64,000 nucleotides of DNA. Source: Macrosoma leucophasiata (taxonomy: Eukaryota > Arthropoda > Insecta > Lepidoptera > Hedylidae). The notes under the pieces are model-generated. The model was given only the letters and a program-made list of their open reading frames with translations, ran no database searches and was not told where the DNA came from. Both the position numbers and the translations under genes were made by a program. The DNA is taken from the NCBI GenBank assembly GCA_036365455.1, contig JAWQUS010000030.1, forward strand, positions 6,448,001-6,512,000, in the 5' to 3' direction. Shown piece after piece: positions 44,759-54,065 of this stretch. Numbering within the stretch: position 1 is the first letter of the stretch; the number at the start of each line of letters is the position of its first letter.

Positions 44759-44893
44759 ATGTATGTATCTTCACGCCAGGTCCCTAACGGGGTAGGCAGA
44801 GAGTATAGAGCGCCAGATATCCCGGTCCTGACATACCTCTCGTGCCTCGTCTACCTTCATCATTCTCTTCATACATGCACGCCGATTCCGATT
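44759..44893 (-). pseudogene. LINE-2 3'-end fragment with 12-bp TSD
   Basis: Read on the minus strand: GAAGAGAATGATGAAGG..., CACGAGAGGTATGTCAGGAC, GGGATATCTGGCGCTC, CGTTAGGGACCTGGCGTGAAGATACATAC, in separate blocks matching 51,806-51,904. Its (ATAC)n tail is now split: part lies left of the RTE LINE at 41,498-41,509. TGAATATTGTAT is duplicated at 41,490-41,501 and 44,894-44,905. The order of events is therefore LINE-2 first, then the RTE LINE into its tail. Confidence 0.8.
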
Positions 44894-44905
44894 TGAATAT
44901 TGTAT

Positions 44906-45395
44906 CGATGATAATATACAAACGTCCTGAAATAAAAAAGTGAGAGTTAAAAAAAACGCAATTGCAATTGCTTAAATATGCAGTAATATATTTTAGCTGG
45001 TATCATTTTAATGGTGGTATAACACTATGCAAATAATTTTACATTGACAATATCATGCAAGGAAGGGAAATAACTTTACTTTATTTAATTTATATGTAAG
45101 GAAAGGATTCATGCTGAGCACTTGTTATTTGTACCGTAATGTTGCAATAAAAATATGACCTCATTGAATGGTAATGACCGTGTGACATGCAATTTTTAAG
45201 TGTTATCATTGTATCAATGTGCAATTAAGCAAAAATATTTTTTTTTCTCAACTGATAGAATATATTAACTTCAGAAATAACATATGGGTATTTAAACTCT
45301 TCATTGTTTGTATAAAGTTGATAATATGTTATTATAATTTGGGTTTTGCCCCACTTGGTTTGATGTTGAATTTTGTAAAAGGTACGGGCACACGG
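44906..45395. other. AT-rich spacer, no gene seen
   Basis: Nothing recognisable; short opposed frames only. Confidence 0.35.
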
Positions 45396-45485
45396 GTGGT
45401 AGATTCCCAATGTAGGAGCCCTAGGACGTAGCCACCACCTCATTACCTACTCTATCTGATGCCAAATGGTAAAGTTAAAGTCTAA

Positions 45486-45631
45486 CCCTCTTATTCATAA
45501 ACGTATTTTAGCTAAAGTGTTGCTAATCTCTCCTTTGTCTTTTTCTATCCTGCACATTTGACAATGCAATTGAAAAAGACAAAGCATTCTATAGCTAAAA
45601 CGTATCTAATGTACGTTTATGAATAAGGGGG
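45486..45631 (-). mobile_element. MITE-C copy
   Basis: Reverse orientation relative to the other two copies: CCCTCTTATTCATAAACGTA ... CGTTTATGAATAAGGGGG. The flanks are TAA and AAA, so the target duplication is not exact here. Confidence 0.75.
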
Positions 45632-45744
45632 AAAATGTTTATTTATCATTTGGGATTTGAAGAATCACATATTTTATGATATATCATGTCAGACATATCG
45701 TATCTCATTAATAACTATGTTAAACTAGTAGTATTCAGCACTAT

Positions 45745-45896
45745 CACAGTACCTACAAAAACGAACAGTATGGAAACTACTTACAAAACGTTCGAAACGG
45801 CACACATACACAAACATGGGCGATGCGCATGTTTGTGTGAGTGTGTCGTTTCAACGTTTTTTACGTAGTTTCCATACTGTTCAAATTTGTACTGTG
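45745..45896. mobile_element. MITE with ~70-bp inverted repeats
   Basis: Ends CACAGTAC / GTACTGTG and long, nearly perfect inverted arms (GAACAGTATGGAAACTACTT, CACACATACACAAACATG and complements) around a 9-bp centre. The heptamer GCACTAT flanks both ends (45,738-45,744 and 45,897-45,903). A TSD of 7-8 bp and a CA..TG end suit hAT, though this is not certain. Confidence 0.75.
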
Positions 45897-46090
45897 GCAC
45901 TATTGTGTATCGCTTTGATGATTATACATGGCTATCCACGTAATTAATATGACAGAGACGACTTAGGTCTCAGGGGTGGCAATGCATATGCATTTTGACT
46001 TCTAGTTTTTGTGTAGATGTCTAAAGGCTGCAGTCATCACTTAACTCCATGTGAACTGCAACCTTGTTTGCCACTTAGGTTATAAAAAAA

Positions 46091-46540
46091 GCATAATTGT
46101 CCTTTTTTTGGTTAAAAATATACCCGTTTGGTTCTTTTAAGGTATTAACGAGCGATCTATTAAATCACACAAGAAAAATGTGGTTCATTACCGGTCTTCA
46201 ATTAATTTTCAGTTCGGTTAACACCTTGCTGTCGTATATGGGGATGTCAACTTTCTATATTACAAAACTAGTTTTCGTTTACTTAATGATATCCCGTGAC
46301 ATTTCGTTCCCTGTCCATATTAATTAGATACTTGAAAAGTATCTTATTTACTAGATAAAATAAAAGTGATTAAAATATCAGGGACATCTTGAGGTTTCAA
46401 TTTTTATGTTATTATTAATGAACGTAGGAAGTATGTAAATGAATCTCTCATTTGACTCTTAAGTTTGAAAATATTATGATTACCATGTCTACGGTGAAGT
46501 AAAAAATAATTAATACGTATATTTTGTTACGTACGGCCAT
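46091..46540. other. Spacer, no gene seen
   Basis: The 76-codon frame at 46,097-46,327 has hydrophobic stretches but no domain and no gene context. Confidence 0.35.
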
Positions 46541-46712
46541 ATAATTTCCGGCACAGTGGCATAAGAGGCATAAGGCCTCAGGAGTAGTAACACATCTGCA
46601 TTTTGAACTCTGGTCTTTGTGTGGGTGTCTATAGTCTGCAGTCATCACTTAACATCAATGTGATTCAATCATTTCAATTGCATGCACGTTACCACTTCCA
46701 TTACATAAAAAA
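46541..46712 (-). mobile_element. SINE-B 5' part
   Basis: Minus strand, from ATAATTTCCGGCACAGTGGC to TTCCATTACATAAAAAAAC. It has a short insertion (TCAATCATTTCAATTGCATG) near the 5' end. Confidence 0.7.
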
Positions 46713-47040
46713 ACGTGAAACTACTATATACACACAAAACTTACCTTGTTAGAATTCAATATGTACGTATGTGTGTTCTGTATGATTGCTATATTCTTAT
46801 ATTTATAGCACGCTGTATGTATAAATTTATCAAATGTAGTTTCGTATTATTATATTTCAGCACCTATCTTACGTTTTCAACACAACTCAAAGGTTGGCTG
46901 GTTGATAATGCCATGTAATAGCATTTAGTGCAAATTATGTACCATTTGTGTGCATTAAATTTAAATTAAAAAAAAATCATTTGTCAGTTTCAGAAATATT
47001 GCAATATATATAATAGAACAATATTTATACTATGCAAAGC

Positions 47041-48013
47041 ACAAAAATAAATAAATTATCGAATTTGACAAACTAAAGCGCACGCTACGAGAGGTCTACG
47101 AAACCGTAGCACTGTGTTACGCAAGGTCAAAATGAACAAAACATCGACTTATTTCGCTTACCTCATCTCAAATGCAAATAAAAGTCCATCTTGTTAATAA
47201 ACTGCCAGATATGTATCAAGGAGCACATAAAGCATGTTGATACGCCGAGCGATATCGGACGTGAGTCTAGCATTAATATAATTCATCGGATTCGTATCCT
47301 CACCGCCAGCGGAGGAAATGATTTATCAGAACTCTGTACTTGATTTGCGAGCACCGCACTCCGCCGATTTAATCGCAGGAAGCGACACCAGAACTATGAT
47401 CAATCTGCAACGGAACTTATCTATCTAACCAGCGGCCAGCTGCGCACTGTGATTCATAATACTGAGATAGTTTTGTTTATTCTGCTTAGAATCGCCTACG
47501 GTGAGACGGCGAATGTAAAGGCTCGATGCAAAATTATGCGGCCCACGTCCACATCGCAAAGGAAACGTGCGCTGCTATGGAACGTGCCGCTTTCAGATAA
47601 ACCCATACCATATAAGATTAAATTAAAGCATATTTAAATCGAATCTTGCTAAATTACGTTAAATGTGGCACTGTTTATCATACTAAGGCTGTTTGATATC
47701 GTATATGGTTATTAAATTGTTCGTAATCATTCCTGGGAATGGTCTCAGACCTTATAGAAATAAGGTAATACTATTATCTAAAAAACAAAATAAAACACGT
47801 TTCAAATCACAGAGCTCATTCCGATTCGTAGACGCATCAATAAGGCTTTATGGGCACAATCTAGTCGACGACTATTCTAAGTCGCGGCACGTCAAAGTCC
47901 CTATTCGTAGAAGTGTCCATAAAAACCAGTGTATGGGCGCGCGCTACTACTCGCGTGCTGCGCGCGCGCCGCCCCGCCCGGGACGCACGCGCGGTCGCAC
48001 GTACCCGGCTCCC
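47041..48013 (+). promoter_or_regulatory. Proximal upstream region of the Bearded-like gene
   Basis: About 1 kb without any recognised repeat directly before the core promoter. It contains GCAGCTG on the minus strand (47,437-47,443, a proneural RCAGSTG match) and CCTGGGAAT at about 47,731-47,739 (a weak CSL-like core). A strongly CpG-rich tract at 47,938-48,010 includes a GC box (CCGCCCCGCCCGGG) and two CACGCG sites (47,952-47,957 reversed; 47,986-47,991), the class-C boxes bound by Hairy/E(spl) repressors. The reading frames crossing this region (47,449-47,637; 47,693-48,112) have no domain and are taken as non-coding. Confidence 0.5.
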
Positions 48014-48050
48014 TATATAAAGCACGCCGCCCTTCCTGATTCAATCATTC
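48014..48050 (+). promoter_or_regulatory. Core promoter: TATA box and initiator
   Basis: TATATAAAG at 48,014-48,022 is followed by TCATTC at 48,045-48,050, an exact arthropod initiator (TCAKTY). Taking its A at 48,047 as +1 puts TATAAA at about -31, the canonical distance. This predicts a 103-nt 5' leader before the ATG at 48,150. Confidence 0.75.
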
Positions 48051-48073
48051 CCTATCGAGCGCTCCGCGTGTAC

Positions 48074-48112
48074 ATGACGCTCTCGCTCCCGTTTAACTTT
48101 GTAAATACGTAG
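48074..48112 (+). CDS. Upstream ORF in the 5' leader (12 codons)
   Basis: An ATG at 48,074 in a weak context (TACATGA) opens MTLSLPFNFVNT and stops at TAG 48,110-48,112, 37 nt before the main ATG. If the predicted start site is right it lies in the mRNA and could lower translation of the main frame. There is no evidence that the peptide is functional. Confidence 0.4.
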   Translation: MTLSLPFNFVNT

Positions 48113-48149
48113 TTTTATTTCGTATTTAGTTTGCCGTAGTATAGTTAAA

Positions 48150-48774
48150 ATGTGTTTGGCTAAGAACGAATCACAGTCGCCGCCGAAGGAGGCGCCCTCA
48201 CCTCGGTCACCTTGGATGAAACTTTTAAACCGTCAGGTAAGGTTTTGCTCTAATTAGACTTTATAAAATTCACTCAATCTCACTGTCCCTTTCAATTGAA
48301 ATAGAACATTTTGATGACAGTTCTCAGTCTAGTCCTATAAAACTTTTATCTCCCGGTTTAGATATATCCCTAACAATGTACTCATATCTATTTTCCTTAT
48401 TACAGAGCTCAAAGCCGAGACTGCCGAGGAAGGTGACGACTTCTACGCGAGTGAATCTCAACAAGTGCTGGTCGAAGCTTGGAGAGTTGATCTCCAACTC
48501 GTCACCACGCACTGACCTACCATCACAAAAGACTGCTTACCCTGAAGAACCACTTCTAGTACCGTTCTCTGAATACTTCTATCCTGTGGATCCGGTCAAA
48601 CCGGTAGCTGTCGAGGACAATGACAACGCTGAAAATCAAAACATCCTAAACTCCAGCCGCTTCGAACTTGTGTCTGAAGACTTGGAGATTAATGATAACA
48701 TGGCCAACGAAGTGCGTGAGATCTGCTACTCGGCGTCGAAGCCCAGCTGTTTCGTATGTAAGCTTTGTTATTAG
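48150..48774 (+). CDS. Bearded-family-like small protein (m4/m-alpha type), two exons
   Basis: Exon 1 is 48,150-48,236 and exon 2 is 48,406-48,774, joined in phase 0 (donor CAG|GTAAGG, acceptor TTATTACAG). The start ATG has a good insect context (GTTAAAATGTG). The 151-residue product begins MCLAKNESQSPPKEAPSPR. Residues ~20-55 are strongly basic (PWMKLLNRQ, KPRLPRKVTTSTR, NLNKCWSKLGELI), suitable for the amphipathic basic helix of Bearded proteins. An acidic part follows, and then NMANEVREI, which fits the NxANE (NXXN) motif by which Bearded proteins bind and inhibit the E3 ligase Neuralized. The length is close to Drosophila m4 (about 150). The conserved VPVxF...GTFFW block of fly m4/m-alpha is not found, and fly family genes lack introns. 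The family call therefore rests on the NXXN motif, charge pattern, size and especially the 3' UTR boxes. GTATGT after TTC at 48,754 could be an alternative donor, but no matching third exon is apparent. Confidence 0.65.
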
Positions 48775-49980
48775 TGTCTCTTTAATGTAAATCTTCGTTC
48801 TTCCAATTTCTTCACCACTGTCAGTTTAAATTTTCGGTTCTACTAATGCAGTGAAAACAAAATCGTGTCTTCCAACGTTAGATTTAGTGCGTACTCCCTC
48901 GAGTACAAAAAACGTCTTCCATTAGACTTAGTGCTGTGAAATGTTGATGTAATACCTTCACTAAGGTCGTTGTTGTTGTGATTTTGATATCTTAGGTTAA
49001 GGTCAACGGCCTAGGAGAACGTGTTATATCATCAGTGCACATATATTAGTTTTTGTTCGATATAATGTTACAGAATAAATTGTCGCATCGTTTTGGTAGA
49101 CAGCTTTAAATGCCAACTGCACTGTAATTATCACCGCACCAATCTCCATCTTCTGGATTCCTTAACCTCTTTTCTCTTGTAACATTTGTTTAATTACTTT
49201 AATTTATCCATCGTCTTCCATTAGTTTGTAGGTTTTTGTCTGTGATATCAGAAGTACATGAATTGAAGCTTTAATTAAAATAACATAGATTATATTCTAG
49301 AGTAAAAGAAATTTAATAGATATCAATAGTTTTATCGTGATTATGTTAGCTATGTTAATACTGCGTGCGGATTTGAATTGTATTTTGAAATTAAGAATTC
49401 GAATACTTAATTAATTTGCTCTTTATCGGAAACTTTAGTAGTTACTGTAATCTTTAATTGAATTTCGGATTCTTTTTTTCAATATTTATTTCAAGTTACA
49501 TATAATGTAGTGCACTCGTGCGCAGTATACAATAATATTTAAGTGAACAAACATATCTTAACAAGAAAGCTTTAATCGTTTTTAAGTTAGTTTGTACCTA
49601 CTCTCAACGAAATTTATATTTTCATCCTTATCATTTGTCTTCTAAATTTATATCCTTATGAGTATATTTTGTAAGTTCTATTTCGCAGAAGTGGGCCGAC
49701 CGTGCCAATCTTAATTTTAGTAATACATTATTCTTGTTTTTACTTTAATTTGCATGATTTAGTTTTAGGTAAATTCTAATGAGCTCATCTGATTGTATTT
49801 TAATATGGCTAGCGATTTGATTTGACGTGACTCCCATTTGTGTCAATCACGTATTAAATTTAGTTTTAAGAGTTCGTTAAGTTTAGATTAAGTTAAGGCC
49901 TACTATTATGATAAACCATCTTCGTAGACTGATTGTAGACTTTTAAGAACTTCAAGACTTTCGTTTGATCTCTCAATAAA
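48775..49980 (+). promoter_or_regulatory. 3' UTR with GY, Brd and K boxes (microRNA target sites)
   Basis: GY boxes GTCTTCC lie at 48,867-48,873, 48,914-48,920 and 49,213-49,219, each followed by A, which makes an 8-mer match to the miR-7 seed. Brd boxes AGCTTTA lie at 49,102-49,108, 49,267-49,273 and 49,568-49,574 (miR-4/miR-79 seed). K boxes TGTGAT lie at 48,977-48,982 and 49,241-49,246; the second is the full CTGTGATA at 49,240-49,247 (miR-2/6/11/13 seed). In Drosophila these motifs occur together in Bearded-family and E(spl) bHLH transcripts and mediate microRNA repression. A given 7-mer is expected about 0.07 times in 1.2 kb of random sequence, so three of each is a strong signal. The UTR end is inferred from the AATAAA. 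Confidence 0.8.
49975..49980 (+). terminator. Polyadenylation signal AATAAA
   Basis: CTCAATAAAGATAC with a T-rich downstream element (TCTTTGATTTCTTTCC) about 25-40 bp later. It lies 1.2 kb after the Bearded-like stop codon and before the next repeat (50,255), and is the first AATAAA hexamer I found beyond the last microRNA box. Confidence 0.55.
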
Positions 49981-50254
49981 GATACTTGAATAATGATATA
50001 CACCATCTTTGATTTCTTTCCCTAGTTTAAACTTACACAAATATACACATTAAAAATATTTCAAATTTAAGTCATTGCGATATTGACAACATAACATTAT
50101 CGCACTAAATTATCTCAGATTACCATCATTAACAATTTACTTGAAAAACTTCTTAGCAAATGGAATATTTTTGCCAACTCTAAAATAAACTGTTACGTAT
50201 GTTTGTAAGACAATTCACATAATAAGTATGCTATTTAATTAATCAGTTTTTTTT

Positions 50255-50432
50255 AATTTTATGAAAGTGGCAAACAAACATGCAGTTAACATTGATGTTA
50301 AGTGATGACTGCAGCCTATAGACACTTACACAAAAACCAGAGGTCAAAATGCAGATGATCAATAATTCGTTACCACTCTTGAGGCCTAAGATGACATGCC
50401 TCTGTGCCGGAAATTACAGGGCCGTAGGCAAA
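50255..50432 (+). mobile_element. SINE-B 5' part
   Basis: From TTTATGAAAGTGGCAAACAA to GCCGGAAATTACAGGGCCGTAG. Contains a small insertion (ATCAATAATTC) after GCAGATG. The distal half is absent. Confidence 0.75.
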
Positions 50433-51040
50433 GCAGTTTATAAATATATTAAATATAGATCATATGACCTGACCGCAAATAAAATAAAAAGTTGACAATG
50501 AGTTTAGTGAGTTCTATTAGAAGAGATAGGAAAAATGTAAGAAAATTAAGTACCTAATAATGAAACTTAATGACATGCCTGTATGACCTCAATTGTGTGG
50601 AACAAGTCTTTAAATCTGTATTGACTTATTGTTACATAAATATTCTTATCTTGACGCAAGTAAAACTCTGTAAGAAATAAAAGTAATGAAGTTTGTAGAA
50701 AACGACAAAAAAATTACACCTCCTAAATAGCTACAAGTGCCAATGCATTCAAAACGTAACGAAGACACATCCGTTTATTTTTAAGCTATTTTCCAACATT
50801 CCTCAAGGTCACCTTCTAAGATATTGAGAACCATCCTTTCCATTTTTGCTACATAATATTACGCTGTGCTAAGACATAAAATATGATAATATGATGATAC
50901 TCCACCACTTCAATGAATTAATTATTTTTATACATATTGTCTGGTATAAATTTTAACCAATTTGTTTATGGAAAGATACCTATAACGTATGTATTTTTTA
51001 AATATCGTACACTTAACGGCGTACCCTCACGTTTGTTGTT
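50433..51040. other. AT-rich spacer, no gene seen
   Basis: No second polyadenylated gene or exon recognised downstream of the Bearded-like gene. Confidence 0.35.
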
Positions 51041-51042
51041 GC

Positions 51043-51132
51043 TAAACCTCTTAATTGTTAACTGTCAAATATCAACGCTATAAATAAGTTACAGACGCTT
51101 GAGATCGTACTGGAATCAAATATCTTGTATAC
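51043..51132 (+). repeat. ~87-bp segment repeated at 53,563-53,648
   Basis: AACCTCTTAATTGTTAACTG, CAACGCTATAAATAAGTTAC and CGCTTGAGATCGTACTGGAA recur 2.5 kb downstream with only a few substitutions. Both copies end at ATCTTGTA. The element type is unknown. Confidence 0.7.
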
Positions 51133-51284
51133 CATCTCAAATCTAGCTTAATAATCAATAATTCGATGTTGTCGAAAATATGACTTTATTTTAGAAAATA
51201 TGAAAATCTGATACTAACATAAATCTTATCTTACCTATCAATTGCATTTTAATTGATATCATGTTCCAGTCATAATGTACGTAT

Positions 51285-51432
51285 CTGTAATTGCCGCCCC
51301 AGAGGCACAACAACTTGGACTTCCGGCGTGGCAACGCATCTACATTGTAATCTCTAGTTTTTATGTAAGAAGATGTTTACAAGCCACAGTATGCACTTAC
51401 CATTAACGTGAACTGTATGCTTGTCTGCCACT
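51285..51432 (-). mobile_element. SINE-B 5' part, strongly diverged
   Basis: CCCCAGAGGCACAACAACTTGG, GGCAACGCATCTACATTG, ACAAGCCACAGTATGCACTT and CATTAACGTGAACTGTATGC keep the family order. One of the oldest copies here. Confidence 0.6.
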
Positions 51433-51805
51433 TGATTATATATTATAAATCATAAAAATAAAGAAAAGAAAATACTTAGCAAGAGTGTATTTTTTTCATG
51501 TTAATAAATATAGATATTATATAAGTACCTATACCGCTAGTCAATAACTGGAGAGATTCTATAGTTTGCGGAACAAAACTATAATGTTATTAAATAGGAG
51601 AGTTTTCATGAAACGATTTTCATAATCAAATCGAGTTTATCAATTTTCAACAGCACCGGGTACAGGCGGACTGCAAACTTATCTAAAAACCATAAAAATA
51701 ATATTACAAAATGGAGAGGAGGAAATAATAACCATAATATACCTAAGTAAAATCTAAAACCTAACCTTTACTAAAGTATACGTTAGGTACGTATATTTTA
51801 CCTAC

Positions 51806-51904
51806 GTGACGAGGCACGAGAGGTATGTCAGGACCGGGATATCTGGCGCTCTACACTCTCTGCCTACCCCGTTAGGGACCTGGCGTGAAGATACATACAT
51901 ACAT
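51806..51904 (+). pseudogene. LINE-2 3'-end fragment
   Basis: GACGAGGCACGAGAGGTATG...CTGGCGTGAAGATACATACA. Encodes DEAREVCQDRDIWRSTLSAYPVRDLA-like sequence in part and ends in (ATAC)n. Cleaner than the 1,601 copy. Confidence 0.7.
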
Positions 51905-52399
51905 ACCTACATTATGTTCAGCAAAACTTCATAAATAAATTAATGCACATACTTTATCGTACAGCGCCGTCTTATTACATTTAGAGATAAAAACCCACCT
52001 AATTAGTAAAAAATATTGATATTAGATATTTTTTATGTCCGATATCAGCCTAACTAATGACTATCACCATAGCGCCAAATTGAAGCTAAAAAAATATATT
52101 TCATGAACGGAACAAGATACTTGCGTCGTCAACTAATTAGTAACCAAATATGATAATGCTGTACATAACACTTTAGTCACATTTAATGTCAGCGTTTACC
52201 TGTGTTGTTGCTCTCGTTTCTCTGTATATTTTTAAGCTGCATATTTTTTTGTTTATGTAAAGGCGCTTAACTTTACCATTCGGATTTGAAATTATTTTGT
52301 GGATAAGTAAAAACCACTGATAAAGGCTGTTGGTTAAAATATCGCACTATTGATTAATTTTTAAAATATTTTTGTACTGACATAATGTGTTTTCTGGTA

Positions 52400-52650
52400 G
52401 GCACTGATCGTGGTGGCAGTACCTAATATATATGCTGCCAAATAATAGTGTTCAGCACTGTCGTGTTCTGTTTAGATGGTAATGTATGGCCCAGTAATAA
52501 CTATCACAGAGACATAATAACTTAGGTTTCAGGGGTGGCAACGCATCTGCATTTTGACCTCCGCTTTTGGTGTAGATTGGTGTAAATATAGGCTGCAGTC
52601 ATCACTTAATATCAATGTGAGTTGCATGCTTGTTTGCCACCATCCATACA
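52400..52650 (-). mobile_element. SINE-B copy, shortened at its 3' end
   Basis: From GGTAGGCACTGATCGTGGTGG (minus 3' side, rearranged) through CTATCACAGAGACATAATAAC to CACCATCCATACATAAAAAA. Has a short internal duplication (GGTGTAGATTGGTGTAAATA). Confidence 0.65.
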
Positions 52651-52739
52651 TAAAAAAATATAACTGATTTACAGTAGAGCAATATGCATAAAGTTATCGG
52701 TCCGGGAGTTTAAAGGGAATAATTTCAAAACGTAGGTGA

Positions 52740-52976
52740 AAATGCGGAGGACTTAAAGTTATTTACGTATTAAGTTGTGTACTAAGTTTGGTTAAAATCC
52801 GTCGAGTAGTTTTTGTTTCTATAACGAATATACAATTAGACAGACAGACAGACAAAAATTTTACTGAATCCATTTTTGGCATCAGTATCGATTCCTTATC
52901 ACCCCGTGATAGTTATTTTGGAAATATATTTAATGTACAGAATTGACCTTTCTACAGATTTATTATAAGTTAATAG
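52740..52976 (+). mobile_element. LINE 3' end (same as 39,550-39,955)
   Basis: GTTTGGTTAAAATCCGTCG, GACAGACAGACAGACAAAAA and the end block TTTAATGTACAGAATTGACC...ATTTATTATAAGT match the 39.9-kb fragment. Non-coding 3' part only. Confidence 0.55.
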
Positions 52977-53562
52977 ATTACACTTCACTCAACGGACATG
53001 AATTTGTAAAATTAGCTCAACGAACCACTTGGCTTAGACTGTAAACTCTACATTCAATATAATTAAAAATGCCGAGCACTTTCATGTCAAAAACATCCCT
53101 CTGCATTCGTTTTTCGTCACAGTAATTTTCATGTAGGTTAACTTCTACGGCCTAAAATGTTGTAATTATGTAATTCTGTATAATAGGCGGCAAATCTAAG
53201 ATGATCATTGATACATATTTTCAAAATTCTGTAAGTCTATAAGAATGATGCCAAGATTATATATATATATTTTGATCTGGAAATCACACCAACATACACT
53301 ATTTTTTATTCGATAATATACTAAGACGTATAATATTATGACGCCTTCGGAGAGAGTTCTAGATTATAATAATGTAGAACTGCAGTCTCATTTTTCCTTA
53401 TTGATATCTTACTTCGCATTAGGTATGTATTAATTAAGTCAACTTACAATTTAAAGCACTGCATTTAGTACTTAAATACTTTTTTCATGCTTTTTTCATA
53501 CCTTATTATGGGATACGTTATATAATTTAAATTTATTAAGGAGTATTTTAGATATCTATCTA

Positions 53563-53645
53563 AACCTCTTAATTGTTAACTGTCTAATATCAACGCTATA
53601 TATAAGTTACTGACGCTTGAGATCGTACTGGAATCAAATATCTTG

Positions 53646-53648
<3 letters not shown>
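53563..53648 (+). repeat. Second copy of the 51,043 segment
   Basis: Same order of blocks as 51,043-51,132. It runs straight into the AT palindrome at its ATCTTGTA end. Confidence 0.7.
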
Positions 53649-53685
<37 letters not shown>

Positions 53686-53699
53686 CAAGTTAATATTAC

Positions 53700-53744
<45 letters not shown>

Positions 53745-53745
53745 G
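53641..53745. repeat. AT-repeat palindrome (cruciform-prone)
   Basis: CTTGTAATATTA, a (TA)n run and TAATATTACAAG form a perfect palindrome to about 53,690. A second (TA)n tract (53,703-53,741) follows TTACAATATTA. The length of the (TA)n runs is likely polymorphic. Confidence 0.75.
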
Positions 53746-54065
53746 ATATATTTGGACAGTATTGTAGTACCTAAATACGAGTAAGTAAATAAGAGACAAT
53801 ATTTATAGCCATACCATACGAAAAACGACAATTTTTCAATCGAGACCGATAGAATGATCATAATAAAGGAGGTAAAGAAAAAAATCTTTCGATCCTACGT
53901 GTCAAGAAATAGCATGAGATACGTGACATTACATAATAGTAGTGGATGTCCATTTAACTATAATATACAATGCAAACGTTTAAGAATGATAAATCGGACG
54001 AAAATTTCTAAACGCGATTCGTTCCGATCCTGTGATATCGGTCTCAAAAGTGAGCGACACCTTCG

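Larger units (their letters stand above)
45397..46090 (-). mobile_element. SINE-B copy broken by two MITEs
   Basis: 3' part at 45,397-45,485 (GGTGGTAGATTCCCAATGTAG... to CCAAATGGTAAAG), middle word GTAGTATTCAGCACTAT at 45,728-45,744, and 5' part at 45,897-46,090 (CACTATTGTGTATCG... to CACTTAGGTTATAAAAAAAG). MITE-C sits in the first gap along with ~95 bp of unexplained sequence; the hAT-like MITE sits in the second. Confidence 0.7.

Noticed and set aside
47693..48112. 139-codon + frame upstream of the Bearded-like gene
   Set aside because: It runs through the TATA box, initiator and GC-rich promoter. Only its last 12 codons (the uORF) would be in the mRNA.
48376..48774. Intronless reading of the Bearded-like gene starting at the ATG at 48,376
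   Set aside because: That start lies inside the predicted intron just before a good acceptor and would give a leader MYSYLFSLLQ. The spliced model has better donor, acceptor and start context and a basic N-terminus.
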